Shown: piece after piece, positions 19,174-28,268 of the stretch
Numbering within the stretch: position 1 is the stretch's first letter
Layout: every line of letters begins with the position of its first letter
NCBI GenBank assembly: GCA_963823845.1
Contig: CAWGND010000008.1
Location: 744,001 to 808,000 of the forward strand
Origin: Alloacidobacterium sp963823845
Lineage (GTDB): Bacteria; Acidobacteriota; Terriglobia; Terriglobales; Acidobacteriaceae
Reading direction: 5' to 3'
DNA: 64,000 bases
Translations under genes and position numbers: made by a program
Notes under the pieces: generated by a model
The model's database searches: none
What the model saw: the letters and a program-made list of their open reading frames with translations, nothing else
Told to the model about the DNA's origin: nothing

Positions 19174-20568
19174 ATGGACACATACGATTTGCTCGTCATC
19201 GGCTCTGGCCCTTCCGGACAACGCGCTGCAGTTTCCGCGGTAAAGAAGGGGAAGCGTGTTGCGCTGGTGGAGATGCGCAGCGTAGTAGGCGGCGTCTGTA
19301 TCAACACAGGCACCATCCCCAGCAAGACGATGCGCGAGGCTGTGCTGCATCTCTCCGGCTATACATACCGCTCGATCTATGGCATGAACTACCGCGTGAA
19401 GGAAAAGATCACGATGTCCGATCTCGCCTTCCGCGTGCAGCACGTCATCAAGACGGAGATCGACGTAACCGACGCGCAGCTCTCGCGCAATGGCGTTGAG
19501 GTGCTGAACGGCGTCGCGAGTTTTACTGACCCAAACTCCCTTCGCGTGGAAGGCGCGCGCGGCACTCATACTTATCATGCCGAAAAAATCATCATCGCCG
19601 TGGGTACCAAGCCGGCAGCCACGCCGACTGTGCCGATCAATGGGAAGACCATCGTCAACAGCGACCAGGTCCTCGAGATCCCCGAACTGCCGAAGACGCT
19701 GATTGTCGTCGGCGGCGGCGTCATCGGCGTCGAGTACACCTGCATGTTCGCCGCGCTCGGCGTGCGCGTCACGCTGGTGGAGAAGCGCCCCAAGCTGCTC
19801 GAATTTGCCGATCAGGAGATCGTCGAAGCACTCAGCTACCACCTGCGCGACAGCCGCGTGACCATGCGCCTCGCCGAGGAAGTGGAGAGCGTCGAAGAGG
19901 CACCGAACGGCACGGTAGTCGCCAATCTTGAAAGCAAGAAGCGCATCTCCGGCGACGCACTGCTCTATGCGGTTGGCCGCCAAGGCAATATCGACGAACT
20001 GAACCTGTCGGCTGCCGGCATCGAAGCCGATAAGCGTGGACGCATTCCGGTCGATAAGGACTTCCGCACCAAGGTGCCGCATATCTTCGCCGCCGGCGAC
20101 GTGATCGGCTTCCCCAGCCTGGCTTCCGTTTCGATGGAGCAGGGCCGCATTGCCGTGGCGCGCGCTTTCGGGGATGAGACTGAGCAGTCCAACCCCAGCT
20201 TCTACCCTTACGGCATCTACACGATTCCGGAGATCTCCTTTATCGGCAAGACCGAAGAGCAGCTGACGGAAGAAGACGTTCCCTACGAAGTAGGGGTAGC
20301 GTATTATCGCGAGATTGCGCGCGGACAGATTCGCGGCGACACAACCGGGCGGTTGAAACTGATTTTCCATCGCGAGACGCGGGAGATTCTCGGCGTGCAC
20401 ATTATTGGCGAGGGCGCGGCAGAGCTGGTGCATATCGGTCAGGCCGTCATGGCTTTGGGCGGCAAGGTAGACTACTTCATCGATACGGTGTTTAACTATC
20501 CCACCCTGGCTGAGTGCTACAAGGCGGCCGCCTTTAACGGCATCAACCGCCTGGCGAAATTTGAATAG
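19174..20568 (+). CDS. sthA: Soluble pyridine nucleotide transhydrogenase (Si-specific)
   Basis: 464 residues, class I flavoprotein disulfide reductase fold. FAD site GSGPSGQRAAVSAVKKGKRV at residues ~10-29; then GGVCINTGTIPSKTMREAVL, where only one cysteine of the usual CxxxxC redox pair is present, which separates SthA from lipoamide dehydrogenase and related enzymes. NAD(P) site VVGGGVIGVEYTCMFAALGV near residue 180, the second FAD motif FAAGDVIGFPSLASVSMEQG, and the C-terminal dimer domain HIIGEGAAELVHIGQAVMAL. It reoxidises NADPH with NAD+ in the cytoplasm. A ROK-family gene follows 26 bases later, probably in the same transcript. Confidence 0.92.
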   Translation: MDTYDLLVIGSGPSGQRAAVSAVKKGKRVALVEMRSVVGGVCINTGTIPSKTMREAVLHLSGYTYRSIYGMNYRVKEKITMSDLAFRVQHVIKTEIDVTDAQLSRNGVEVLNGVASFTDPNSLRVEGARGTHTYHAEKIIIAVGTKPAATPTVPINGKTIVNSDQVLEIPELPKTLIVVGGGVIGVEYTCMFAALGVRVTLVEKRPKLLEFADQEIVEALSYHLRDSRVTMRLAEEVESVEEAPNGTVVANLESKKRISGDALLYAVGRQGNIDELNLSAAGIEADKRGRIPVDKDFRTKVPHIFAAGDVIGFPSLASVSMEQGRIAVARAFGDETEQSNPSFYPYGIYTIPEISFIGKTEEQLTEEDVPYEVGVAYYREIARGQIRGDTTGRLKLIFHRETREILGVHIIGEGAAELVHIGQAVMALGGKVDYFIDTVFNYPTLAECYKAAAFNGINRLAKFE

Positions 20569-20594
20569 CACACTCCAGAGGTAAAGAGGGCAAC

Positions 20595-21491
20595 ATGGCA
20601 AAGACCATCGGCGTTGTGATGACAGAGGCGATCCGTTCCGGATTCGTTGAAGATCACAAGATCACAGGCAATGCGCGCAGATTCCCGGAAAACATGGACG
20701 AGCACGAAGGGCTCATCGATGTCCCGGCCGACGCTCTCAGCGAGAGCATATGCGATGAGATCAAGGCCATCATTCCTGACGGAACGAAAATTGACGCCAT
20801 CGGGGTAGCCATGCCCGGCATCATCCGCAACGGCATTGTGGAGGATTCGCCGAACCTTCCGCAGCTGAAAGGCGCACACGTAGCCGACGCGGTGCAAACG
20901 GGGTTAAAAGCGCGCGGCATCGACTGTCGCGTCAGCGTCTTCAACGATGCCGACGCTGCCGCCGCGGGACTCGCGGCAACCCGGCGCCAGCTCGACCGGC
21001 TGATCCGCGTGTGGACGATCGGCAATGGCATCGGATTTGGGCGCTACCCGTATGCGGAAGGTCCATGGGAGGGCGGCCATACCATCATCTCGCTCGATCC
21101 GAAAGAGAACTATTGCGGATGCGGAGGCCGCGGACACCTCGAAGGCATTATGGGCCATCGCGCCATGCGCCTGCGCTTCCTTGATTTGGAACCGGATGAA
21201 GTCTTCGCCGCCGCCAAAAAGGGCGACAAGCGCTGCCTGGAGTTCGTCGAGCGCTACCATCGCGCACTCGCGGCAGCCACGGCAACCCAGATTCACCTTG
21301 AAGGTCCTGGCAAGTTCTACTTCACGGGCCGCGACATTTCCCGTCTCGACATCACCCGGCTCAAGCAATATCTCTACGAAATGGTAAAGATGAGCCCGCT
21401 GCAGAGCTACACGCTCGAAATCCTGACTGAAGACCCGGCGATCAGTATCATCGGCGCTGGAACGGCAGCCGAGCAGTCAGCGAAGTCCTAG
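20595..21491 (+). CDS. ROK-family protein, possible sugar kinase with atypical N-terminus
   Basis: 298 residues. The ROK hallmarks are the catalytic region FNDADAAAAGL (Asp as base), EGGHTIIS and the zinc motif CGCGGRGHLEG, in which the third Cys is His, a variant known in the family. The N-terminus reads MAKTIGVVMTEAIRSGFVED rather than the usual D-x-G-G-T phosphate loop, so ATP binding may be weakened or changed. Cytoplasmic. ROK proteins phosphorylate glucose or amino sugars, or act as repressors when fused to a helix-turn-helix; none is present here. It follows sthA by 26 bases and precedes a membrane protein by 24 bases. Substrate not assignable. Confidence 0.78.
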   Translation: MAKTIGVVMTEAIRSGFVEDHKITGNARRFPENMDEHEGLIDVPADALSESICDEIKAIIPDGTKIDAIGVAMPGIIRNGIVEDSPNLPQLKGAHVADAVQTGLKARGIDCRVSVFNDADAAAAGLAATRRQLDRLIRVWTIGNGIGFGRYPYAEGPWEGGHTIISLDPKENYCGCGGRGHLEGIMGHRAMRLRFLDLEPDEVFAAAKKGDKRCLEFVERYHRALAAATATQIHLEGPGKFYFTGRDISRLDITRLKQYLYEMVKMSPLQSYTLEILTEDPAISIIGAGTAAEQSAKS

Positions 21492-21515
21492 AGACCAGCC
21501 CGGAGATAGTCCGGT

Positions 21516-23147
21516 TTGAAACTGAAACTGACCGCCGTCGTATGCCTCTGCTCGCTGGTTTCGATCCTTTGCTTCGCCATTTACGGATATGCGGGAACCG
21601 ACTACAGTTACCACCTCTCCTCGTGGATGGATTACTCTGCAGCATGGAAGAGTGGCGTTCCTTACCCGGCCTGGGCGGCGAGAGCGAATTTTGGATTAGG
21701 TGAGCCGCGCTTTTTTTTCTATCCGCCAATTTCTCTGTGGTTCGGCTCAATTCTCTTTCTCATCCTGCCGCTCAAAATCGTTCCGGCGGCATACACGTGG
21801 CTGACTTTCTGTCTGGCTGGCTTTTCAATGTATCGGCTAAGCAGCCTATTTCTGCCCGAGCAGGACCGGCTGAAGGCGGCGGCGCTCTATTGTTTGAGCT
21901 ATTTTCCCTTGATCACCGCGTCCAAGCACTTTGCTATAGCAGAGCTGCTGACCGATGCTTTTCTGCCCATCATCTGTTTCTTCTTTCTTAAGGTGCTGTT
22001 CCAGGAGCAGGTCGGCGCATTCGTGGGATTGACCATCGGTCTCGCGCTGGCCTGCCAGACCGACGTTCCAGCAGCGATCGACATTGCTTACACACTGTTT
22101 CTCGGGGCCAGCATTTTTCTTCTTAAGAAGCGAAAAGCCCGTGCTTTTTTCATGTATGCCGGCGCGCAGGCGCTGGCTCTGCTGTTGAGCGCATGGTATC
22201 TGCTGCCGGCTTTTCTGACGAAGCGGGAGATTGGCGCGGATTCGTATCTCGCTTATGACTTCCGCTACCTTTTTGCGAGGACTACCTCGGCGCTCCTCGA
22301 CGAAACGCTGTCAGTCCTGGCAACGATCTCATTGCTGATTCTGATTTTTTGCCTGTACCGCCTGCGGCAAAGCCCCAGGCGAGCGGACGGCCTCCGTCTC
22401 CTGATTTATCTCGGCTTCATCGCTTTCTTTTTTCAGCTTCCTTTTACCCGCCGGCTTTGGGACCATCTTCCGGAGCTGCGAATTGTTGGCTTTCCCTTCC
22501 GCTTCCAGATTTTTCTGGCTATCGCTTTGCCGCTGGCGGTACTCGCGCTTCGTCCGGTTATGAAGCTGCGCACGTGGGTGTTTCTGCTGTATGCAATTTT
22601 CGCTGTGCTTCCGTTGTTGTCCTACTGGATATGGGTCCGTGCGCACGGCGCTTTCCCGCCAATCCGCGAATACGCACGCTCACTAGACGGCGGTTCGATT
22701 GGCATGCTGGAATACGCGCCTGCAGGCACGGGAGGGATTGCCCTACTAGACGCTGAACAGCAGCCTCGCATTGGACTCGTCTCATCTACCGAAATTGGCT
22801 GTTTGGCCAGCGTGGAAAAATGGCTACCCGAGAGCAAACAGATCGAGGTAACCGCGCCGGCTCCGTGCACCTATCACCTTCGTCTCTACTACTTTCCGTT
22901 CTGGCATCTCTTCATGGATGGGAAGACGCTGCCGGCATCCTTTGACAACACCGGGCTGATCGTCTTCAGTTTGCCGCCCGGGAAGCATCGTATCGAAGCC
23001 CGTTTTGATCGACCGAGTGGACCTCTGCTTGCTGGCACAGCTGTCGCTTGTGTCGTATTGCTGCTCCTGGCAGGTCTGCTGTTACGGGAAAGACGCAGGT
23101 CGCTGGCCTCTGATCTAACGACTGGTGGGCTTTGCGCAGGTGCGTAA
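21516..23147 (+). CDS. Polytopic membrane protein, glycosyltransferase-like (6-pyruvoyl-THP synthase-related class)
   Basis: 543 residues with about 11-12 hydrophobic helices spread through residues 5-430 and a C-terminal periplasmic beta-rich segment (YHLRLYYFPFWHLFMDGKTL and on to GKHRIEARFD) followed by a last helix and an RRR-rich tail. The DYSYHLSSW segment after helix 1 resembles the D-x-x-x-H/W loops of GT-C glycosyltransferases and of the membrane family labelled 'PTPS-related'. TTG start at 21516 with GGAG about 10 bases upstream. Probably uses a lipid-linked donor at the membrane, but the activity is unproven. May share a transcript with sthA and the ROK gene. Confidence 0.6.
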   Translation: MKLKLTAVVCLCSLVSILCFAIYGYAGTDYSYHLSSWMDYSAAWKSGVPYPAWAARANFGLGEPRFFFYPPISLWFGSILFLILPLKIVPAAYTWLTFCLAGFSMYRLSSLFLPEQDRLKAAALYCLSYFPLITASKHFAIAELLTDAFLPIICFFFLKVLFQEQVGAFVGLTIGLALACQTDVPAAIDIAYTLFLGASIFLLKKRKARAFFMYAGAQALALLLSAWYLLPAFLTKREIGADSYLAYDFRYLFARTTSALLDETLSVLATISLLILIFCLYRLRQSPRRADGLRLLIYLGFIAFFFQLPFTRRLWDHLPELRIVGFPFRFQIFLAIALPLAVLALRPVMKLRTWVFLLYAIFAVLPLLSYWIWVRAHGAFPPIREYARSLDGGSIGMLEYAPAGTGGIALLDAEQQPRIGLVSSTEIGCLASVEKWLPESKQIEVTAPAPCTYHLRLYYFPFWHLFMDGKTLPASFDNTGLIVFSLPPGKHRIEARFDRPSGPLLAGTAVACVVLLLLAGLLLRERRRSLASDLTTGGLCAGA

Positions 23148-23166
23148 AATTTCAGCCGGTCTGAGA

Positions 23167-24360
23167 CTAGCGGTAGCTCCGCTGGTAGGTGCGCGTAATA
23201 CGGTCGTGCCAGCCCATGTGGTCTTCATCAAAGAACGCCCACAGAAACCCCAGGCCCAGAGGCATGGCTGACAGGAGCAGTGCGCCGACGCGAAAGCGCA
23301 TGGCTTTGCGCGTGGGATTTTCGTCGTCGAAGGTGCAGAGCGCGATCCTGGCATAGCGCATGCCAGGCGTCGCATCCAGATACGAAAAAAACAGCCACTC
23401 GTAGAGGACACTTAATCCGAATAAAACGCTTCCCGTCCCGGCTAGTGCCACCTTTCCTGTTGGAGGGTGCGCTGTGGAGGCGACGAAGACCAGTACAAAG
23501 AGCAAAAAGGCCGCTATCACCAAGGAGGCGTCCACAATGGCGGCCATCAGACGATCTCCGATCGAGGCTGTCTGCAGGGGCAGCTCGAAAACCGGCGCCA
23601 GAGCCCTGTGGTCTTCACTCGCAGCTTCTTCCGGCGCATAAAATTCTTCCCGCGGCTTGGCATCAAGGCGGATCGAATGCCACTCCGGCAGCACGGCATG
23701 GGACACCGGCTCTTTGGAAATCGTCTCCGGCTCAACCTCAAAGATGCGCAGCTGCGACCCGTCGGGTGCGGTCGCGTCCTCGCGCAGCGGCCCTTCGGCC
23801 AGTCGCGGACGAGCTTTGCGCGTGGCAATCAACTCGCGCGGAAACTCAATCAGCTTGGCGGGCAGTGGCTGCGCGGGAGTGACGGTCGCCTCTTCAAACG
23901 GATCGACTATTTCGGTGATTAAGGGACGGCGCGCTTCAGCAGCTCTTCCGATTCTGGCAGGCTCCAGCGCAACATGATCGACCGCTGTGAGCGTCGGAAT
24001 CTCCTCATCCAGTTCCAAGCCCGCGAGAACAGCCTGCGTGGCGGCGTGCGCCTGAGCAGCGGCTTCCGCTGCCGCCTCGGCGGCACGTGTGGCAGCTGCC
24101 TGCGCCGCCAGCATTTCGCTGTATGTCGGCGCTTTGGCGTAGCGCTCGGCAACACGTGCGGCCACGCTCGTCGCCGGCGACTCTTTCCGCCCCGCGTCGT
24201 TGTCAGCGCCGGAGTCGAAGCCGGGCAGCGAGGACTGGCCATCCGGCGTGCGCGTGCGGCGGGTGCGGTGCGCGGCCAAGCGGGCGTTGACTTCGTCTTT
24301 CCATGTAGCGTATGCGCTGTCGGCAGAATCTAATTGCAGGCTCGAGGTCGATGTGCTCAA
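23167..24360 (-). CDS. RDD-family membrane protein with long variable N-terminus
   Basis: About 397 residues from the preferred start. The C-terminal third (from ELPLQTASIGDRLMAAIVDA) is an RDD domain with Arg-Asp near the start of the first helix, two to three helices and TPGMRYARIALC. The N-terminal 250 residues are hydrophilic, with an Ala-rich likely coiled coil (SEMLAAQAAATRAAEAAAEA) and an acidic region. The longest frame begins at 24522, but residues before LSTSTSSLQLDSADSAY look non-conserved, and the TTG at 24358-24360 has GGGGA 6 bases upstream, so it is preferred. RDD proteins may act in Na+ transport or cell-envelope complexes; role unknown. Divergent from lptD. Confidence 0.75.
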   Translation of the reverse strand: MSTSTSSLQLDSADSAYATWKDEVNARLAAHRTRRTRTPDGQSSLPGFDSGADNDAGRKESPATSVAARVAERYAKAPTYSEMLAAQAAATRAAEAAAEAAAQAHAATQAVLAGLELDEEIPTLTAVDHVALEPARIGRAAEARRPLITEIVDPFEEATVTPAQPLPAKLIEFPRELIATRKARPRLAEGPLREDATAPDGSQLRIFEVEPETISKEPVSHAVLPEWHSIRLDAKPREEFYAPEEAASEDHRALAPVFELPLQTASIGDRLMAAIVDASLVIAAFLLFVLVFVASTAHPPTGKVALAGTGSVLFGLSVLYEWLFFSYLDATPGMRYARIALCTFDDENPTRKAMRFRVGALLLSAMPLGLGFLWAFFDEDHMGWHDRITRTYQRSYR

Positions 24361-24617
24361 TGGAGTTCCCCGTATTTCTGTGGATGCTTGCCCGTCCTTG
24401 CCGGCGCGGGCGCATCCTGTCTGCTTTCCCAAATCTCTTCGAAAACCGGAGGCAGCGGAGACACGCACAGCCCGCCCGTTGGAAAATCTCCAACGCTGGC
24501 GAGCCATCGAGTTGTCATACACCAGAGCAGCGGCGCTCTCTCTCGTAAGGCGGCTCCCAAAATTATGTGCTGGAGCTTTGCTATGCTGAGATTTCCACCC
24601 GGATATTGCCCCTCGTG

Positions 24618-27086
24618 ATGAGAGCCCGCATCTTTTTATGTATCACGCTGCTCTACCTCTGTCATCCGCAGCTTTGGCCGCAGGCAGTAACGAAGCAGTT
24701 TCCTCCAGCCGCAGGGGCGCCGAGGGCCAATGAGGAAGTGCTTCCCGACGATCCCAGCACATCCTCCGGAATCCCTGTAGCGAAGGTCATTCCCGCCCCG
24801 CCTACCGGCGTCCCAGTTGAGATTCACGCTGATACGCAGCGCGAGCAGAACAACGTGTATACGCTGACCGGCAATGTGCTCATCTATTACCGGGACTACG
24901 CCGTGCAGGCAGACAGGGTCACTTACAACCGTGATACGGGCGAGGTAGTCGCTGAAGGGCACCTGATCGTCGACGGCAGCGCCGACAACGAGCACATCAC
25001 GGCGGCGCACGGCGAAATGAATCTCGACCAGGACACGGCCCATTTCTACGATGTCGTCGGAACGCTCGGCGTCTCTGCCGGGCCGCACAACCGGATGGTT
25101 TTCACCTCGCCGAATCCCTTCGCCATCACCGGGCGCGAGGTGATCAAGCTCGGCACAGGCCGTTATCAGATCATTGACGGGAGCATGACCTCATGTCGCC
25201 TGCCGAAACCGGACTGGCGATTGCTCTCCAAGCAAATCAACCTCGCAAACGGAACGGCCAGCGCCCGCAACACCTGGTTCGAGTTGCTCAAGGTGCCATT
25301 GTTTTATCTGCCCTATGCCACACATCCGGTGAACGACGAAACTCGCACTCCCGGTTTCCTGCTGCCCATTGCAGGCAACAGCACGACCAAGGGTCTGATC
25401 CTGGGTGAAGAGATCTATTTTCCTTTCGCCCGAAACTCCGATCTCACCGTCGGCGCGGAATATTTTTCAAAGCGCGGCTTCTCACCTATGGGCATGTTTC
25501 GCTATCGCGGCTTTGGCGAGGATTTCTTCAACGTGCGCTATCACGCTCTGTTCGATCGATTGCCGGGAACTGAAAATCAGGGAGGCACAGACCTGCTGGT
25601 CGATGGCCGACGCGATTGGGGCATGCACACGCGCGCCGTCGTCGATGCCGAATATCTCAGCTCCTATGCCTACCGCCAGGCCTTTGAGGAGAGCTACGCA
25701 CTTGCCATCAACTCTGAAGTCAAATCGCAGATCTTCGGCGCACACGCACTCAACGGCTTCGCGGAAAACCTCCGGGTCGATCGCTACCAGAGCTTTCAGA
25801 ACAGCACGACCAACGCTGAAATCCGCATCCTGCATTTGCCCGCGTTGCAACTCGAAGGCGAAGACCACTATCTCCAGGGAACACCCTTTATGTGGGGTGG
25901 AATCGCATCCGTTGCAGCCCTGTCTCGCTCCGAGCCTGCGACTGACCTGAATCTGACATCATTCAAAGTTCGTGGGGTCCCGCGCGTCGACTTCTACCCT
26001 CACCTTGCACTGCCATTTTCACTGGGGGGATGGACTTTTCGCCCAGAAATTGCCGTGCGCGATACGTTCTACGGCAAGAGCCAGAACCCGGCGTCGCTCG
26101 GAGTTGTCCCCAGCGAGCGCGACGCCAGCGTGAACCGCAAGGACTTTGAAGCAGGCATCGATCTCCGTCCGCCCGCCGTGGAGCGCGACTTTACCGCGCC
26201 CTGGCTTGTGCGTCTGCTGGGCGGCGACGTGCGCCACGCCATCGAGCCGGACATCCAGTATCACTACGTCACGGGCATCGACAACTTCGACTCGATCCTG
26301 CGTTTCGATGACGTGGATATTGCCAGCGATACCAGCGAGTTCGACTATTCGCTGACGCAGCGCCTCTTCGTGCGCCATCTCCATCCGCACCCCTGCAAGG
26401 GCGACGAGGCGCTCGGCCCGGACGATCTCTGCGGTGGCGGCACCGTCGACTGGATTTCCTGGCTGGTGAAGCAGAAATACTTCTTCAACACCAACTTCGG
26501 CGGAGCCATCACCCCCGGCACACGCAATGTGCTGACCACAACGCTTGACCTGAGTGGTGTAGCCTTCCTCACCCGCCCGCGCACTTTCTCACCCGTGATT
26601 TCGCGCTTGGACATGCGGACTTCTTCCGCCACCAATGTGGAATGGGATCTGGACTATGACCCGCGATTGGGGCGCATCCTCTCAAGCAATGTGTATGCGG
26701 AGTACAAGAAGGGCGACTACGCCTTCTCGGTGGGCGATTTCCACCTCAATGCACCCGAGGCGCCACCAACACCTCAGCCGACGCAGACAACCGTCATCAC
26801 CAATCCCATATCGAATTACAACCAGCTGCGCTTCTCCATCAACTATGGCGCTTCCACGAAGGCCGGGCTGAGCGCCGGTACCAGCATCGGCTACGATTTC
26901 TCTCAGAACCAGCTGCAATATGGCGCGGGACAGGCGGCCTATAACTGGAATTGCTGCGGATTAAGCTTCGAGGTACGCCGCTACTCGCTCGGTACTGTTC
27001 GCGATGACACGCAGTATCTCTACAGCTTCACGCTGGCCGGCGTGGGCTCCGCCGGCAGCCTGCGCCGCGCGGCGCGGCTCTTCTAG
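24618..27086 (+). CDS. lptD: LPS-assembly outer-membrane protein LptD
   Basis: About 822 residues from the chosen start. Residues 1-25 look like a signal peptide (ARIFLCITLLYLCHPQLWPQ). Next comes an OstA/LptA-like periplasmic beta-jellyroll (VEIHADTQREQNNVYTLTGN, GEVVAEGHLIVDG), then the LptD C-terminal barrel (LLKVPLFYLPYATHPVND, TPGFLLPIAGNSTTKGLILG). It inserts LPS in the outer leaflet with LptE. Few cysteines are present, so the two-disulfide scheme of E. coli LptD is not evident. The frame opens at 24567, but ATG 24618 is chosen because it gives a clean signal peptide. Upstream of two periplasmic folding lipoproteins, which suits an outer-membrane biogenesis cluster. Confidence 0.9.
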   Translation: MRARIFLCITLLYLCHPQLWPQAVTKQFPPAAGAPRANEEVLPDDPSTSSGIPVAKVIPAPPTGVPVEIHADTQREQNNVYTLTGNVLIYYRDYAVQADRVTYNRDTGEVVAEGHLIVDGSADNEHITAAHGEMNLDQDTAHFYDVVGTLGVSAGPHNRMVFTSPNPFAITGREVIKLGTGRYQIIDGSMTSCRLPKPDWRLLSKQINLANGTASARNTWFELLKVPLFYLPYATHPVNDETRTPGFLLPIAGNSTTKGLILGEEIYFPFARNSDLTVGAEYFSKRGFSPMGMFRYRGFGEDFFNVRYHALFDRLPGTENQGGTDLLVDGRRDWGMHTRAVVDAEYLSSYAYRQAFEESYALAINSEVKSQIFGAHALNGFAENLRVDRYQSFQNSTTNAEIRILHLPALQLEGEDHYLQGTPFMWGGIASVAALSRSEPATDLNLTSFKVRGVPRVDFYPHLALPFSLGGWTFRPEIAVRDTFYGKSQNPASLGVVPSERDASVNRKDFEAGIDLRPPAVERDFTAPWLVRLLGGDVRHAIEPDIQYHYVTGIDNFDSILRFDDVDIASDTSEFDYSLTQRLFVRHLHPHPCKGDEALGPDDLCGGGTVDWISWLVKQKYFFNTNFGGAITPGTRNVLTTTLDLSGVAFLTRPRTFSPVISRLDMRTSSATNVEWDLDYDPRLGRILSSNVYAEYKKGDYAFSVGDFHLNAPEAPPTPQPTQTTVITNPISNYNQLRFSINYGASTKAGLSAGTSIGYDFSQNQLQYGAGQAAYNWNCCGLSFEVRRYSLGTVRDDTQYLYSFTLAGVGSAGSLRRAARLF

Positions 27087-27297
27087 GTGCGTGCCTGGAA
27101 TGGACACGAAGGTACATTGGGAAAAGGTCTACGCCGCAAAGGCTCGAAAGCACGGAAACCCTGCACCGGCCACACCCTCCGGCTCCGGGCAGCCATTCTC
27201 GTACTGCCGCTTTCAGGTCTCCTGAAAAAGGCCGCCCCGGGCGACAGAATGAGATAATCAAGAGATAGATTTCTCCCACCGGAGAAAGGCGGTTTTC

Positions 27298-28251
27298 TTG
27301 TTTCTAACCCGGTTTTTTTTCGGCTGCCTGATTACACTTTTAGCAGCCGGGTGCAAGGCGCAGGACACCCCAATCAGCCCAAGAGTCGACCGACGCATCG
27401 AGATTCTCGTGCGCGCGCAGCTGAATGTTCCGCAGGATTGGACGGTTGACGTAGGCGCTCGCGGCAAAAGCGATATCTCTGGATTTGATACTGTGCCGAT
27501 TACATTCACCTCGGCGTCGGATCCCACCAAAAAGCAGACGCTGAGTTTCCTCATCTCCAAGGACGGCAACACGCTCGCGCGCCTCTCGAAGTGGGACATC
27601 AGCAAAGACCCCTCCGAGGTTGTCTCCACCGACAGCCGGCCGGTGCGCGGCAATCCGCAGGCCAAGGTAAGCATCATTAACTTCGACGACCTTGAGTGCC
27701 CCTACTGCGCCCGCATGCACGCCCAGCTCTTTCCTGACACGCTTGATCGTTACAAGGACCAGATTAAGGTGGTCTACAAGGACTATCCGCTCATCGAGAT
27801 TCATCCGTGGGCGTTGCGCGCTTCGATCGACGCCAACTGTCTCGCCGCACAAAACCCCACCGCATACTGGAATTACGTCGACTACCTGCATATGCATGGC
27901 GAAGACATAACCGGCCCGGAGCGCGATGCGTCAAAGTCTGCGGCGACGCTCGACAAGCTCGCGCGTGACGAAGGCCAGCGCAGCAAGCTCGATTCCGGCA
28001 AGCTCGATGCCTGCCTCGCCAAGCAGGATGAGTCCGCCGTGCGCGCATCCATCAAGGAGGGTGACGCACTCGGCGTCGATGGAACGCCGACACTATTCAT
28101 CAATGGCGAGCGGCTGTCCGGAGCGCTTCCCGAATCGCAGGTCTGGCTGGCAATCGACCGCGCGCTGAAGGCCGAAGGCATCACGCCGCCTGCCCAGCCG
28201 CATCCGCTATCACAGCCCAGCACCCCGGCAAAGAACCCGGGCGGGAGATAA
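27298..28251 (+). CDS. DsbA-like thioredoxin-fold lipoprotein
   Basis: 317 residues. TTG start at 27298 with GGAGAAAGG upstream. A lipoprotein signal ends in LLAAGC near residue 19. After a ~100-residue N-terminal domain comes a Thioredoxin_4 (DsbA/DsbG-like) domain with the active site FDDLECPYCARMH (CPYC, ~residue 139) and the cis-Pro loop GVDGTPTLFING. Role: disulfide formation or isomerisation outside the inner membrane. It sits between lptD and a SurA-like gene, and disulfides matter for LptD in other bacteria, so a link is plausible but not shown. A Pro-rich tail ends the protein. Confidence 0.85.
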   Translation: MFLTRFFFGCLITLLAAGCKAQDTPISPRVDRRIEILVRAQLNVPQDWTVDVGARGKSDISGFDTVPITFTSASDPTKKQTLSFLISKDGNTLARLSKWDISKDPSEVVSTDSRPVRGNPQAKVSIINFDDLECPYCARMHAQLFPDTLDRYKDQIKVVYKDYPLIEIHPWALRASIDANCLAAQNPTAYWNYVDYLHMHGEDITGPERDASKSAATLDKLARDEGQRSKLDSGKLDACLAKQDESAVRASIKEGDALGVDGTPTLFINGERLSGALPESQVWLAIDRALKAEGITPPAQPHPLSQPSTPAKNPGGR

Positions 28252-28268
28252 GTGGCGGCTTTTCAACC

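Noticed and set aside
19069..20601. 510-codon minus-strand open frame opposite sthA
   Set aside because: Antisense shadow of a strongly recognised gene; no motif of its own.
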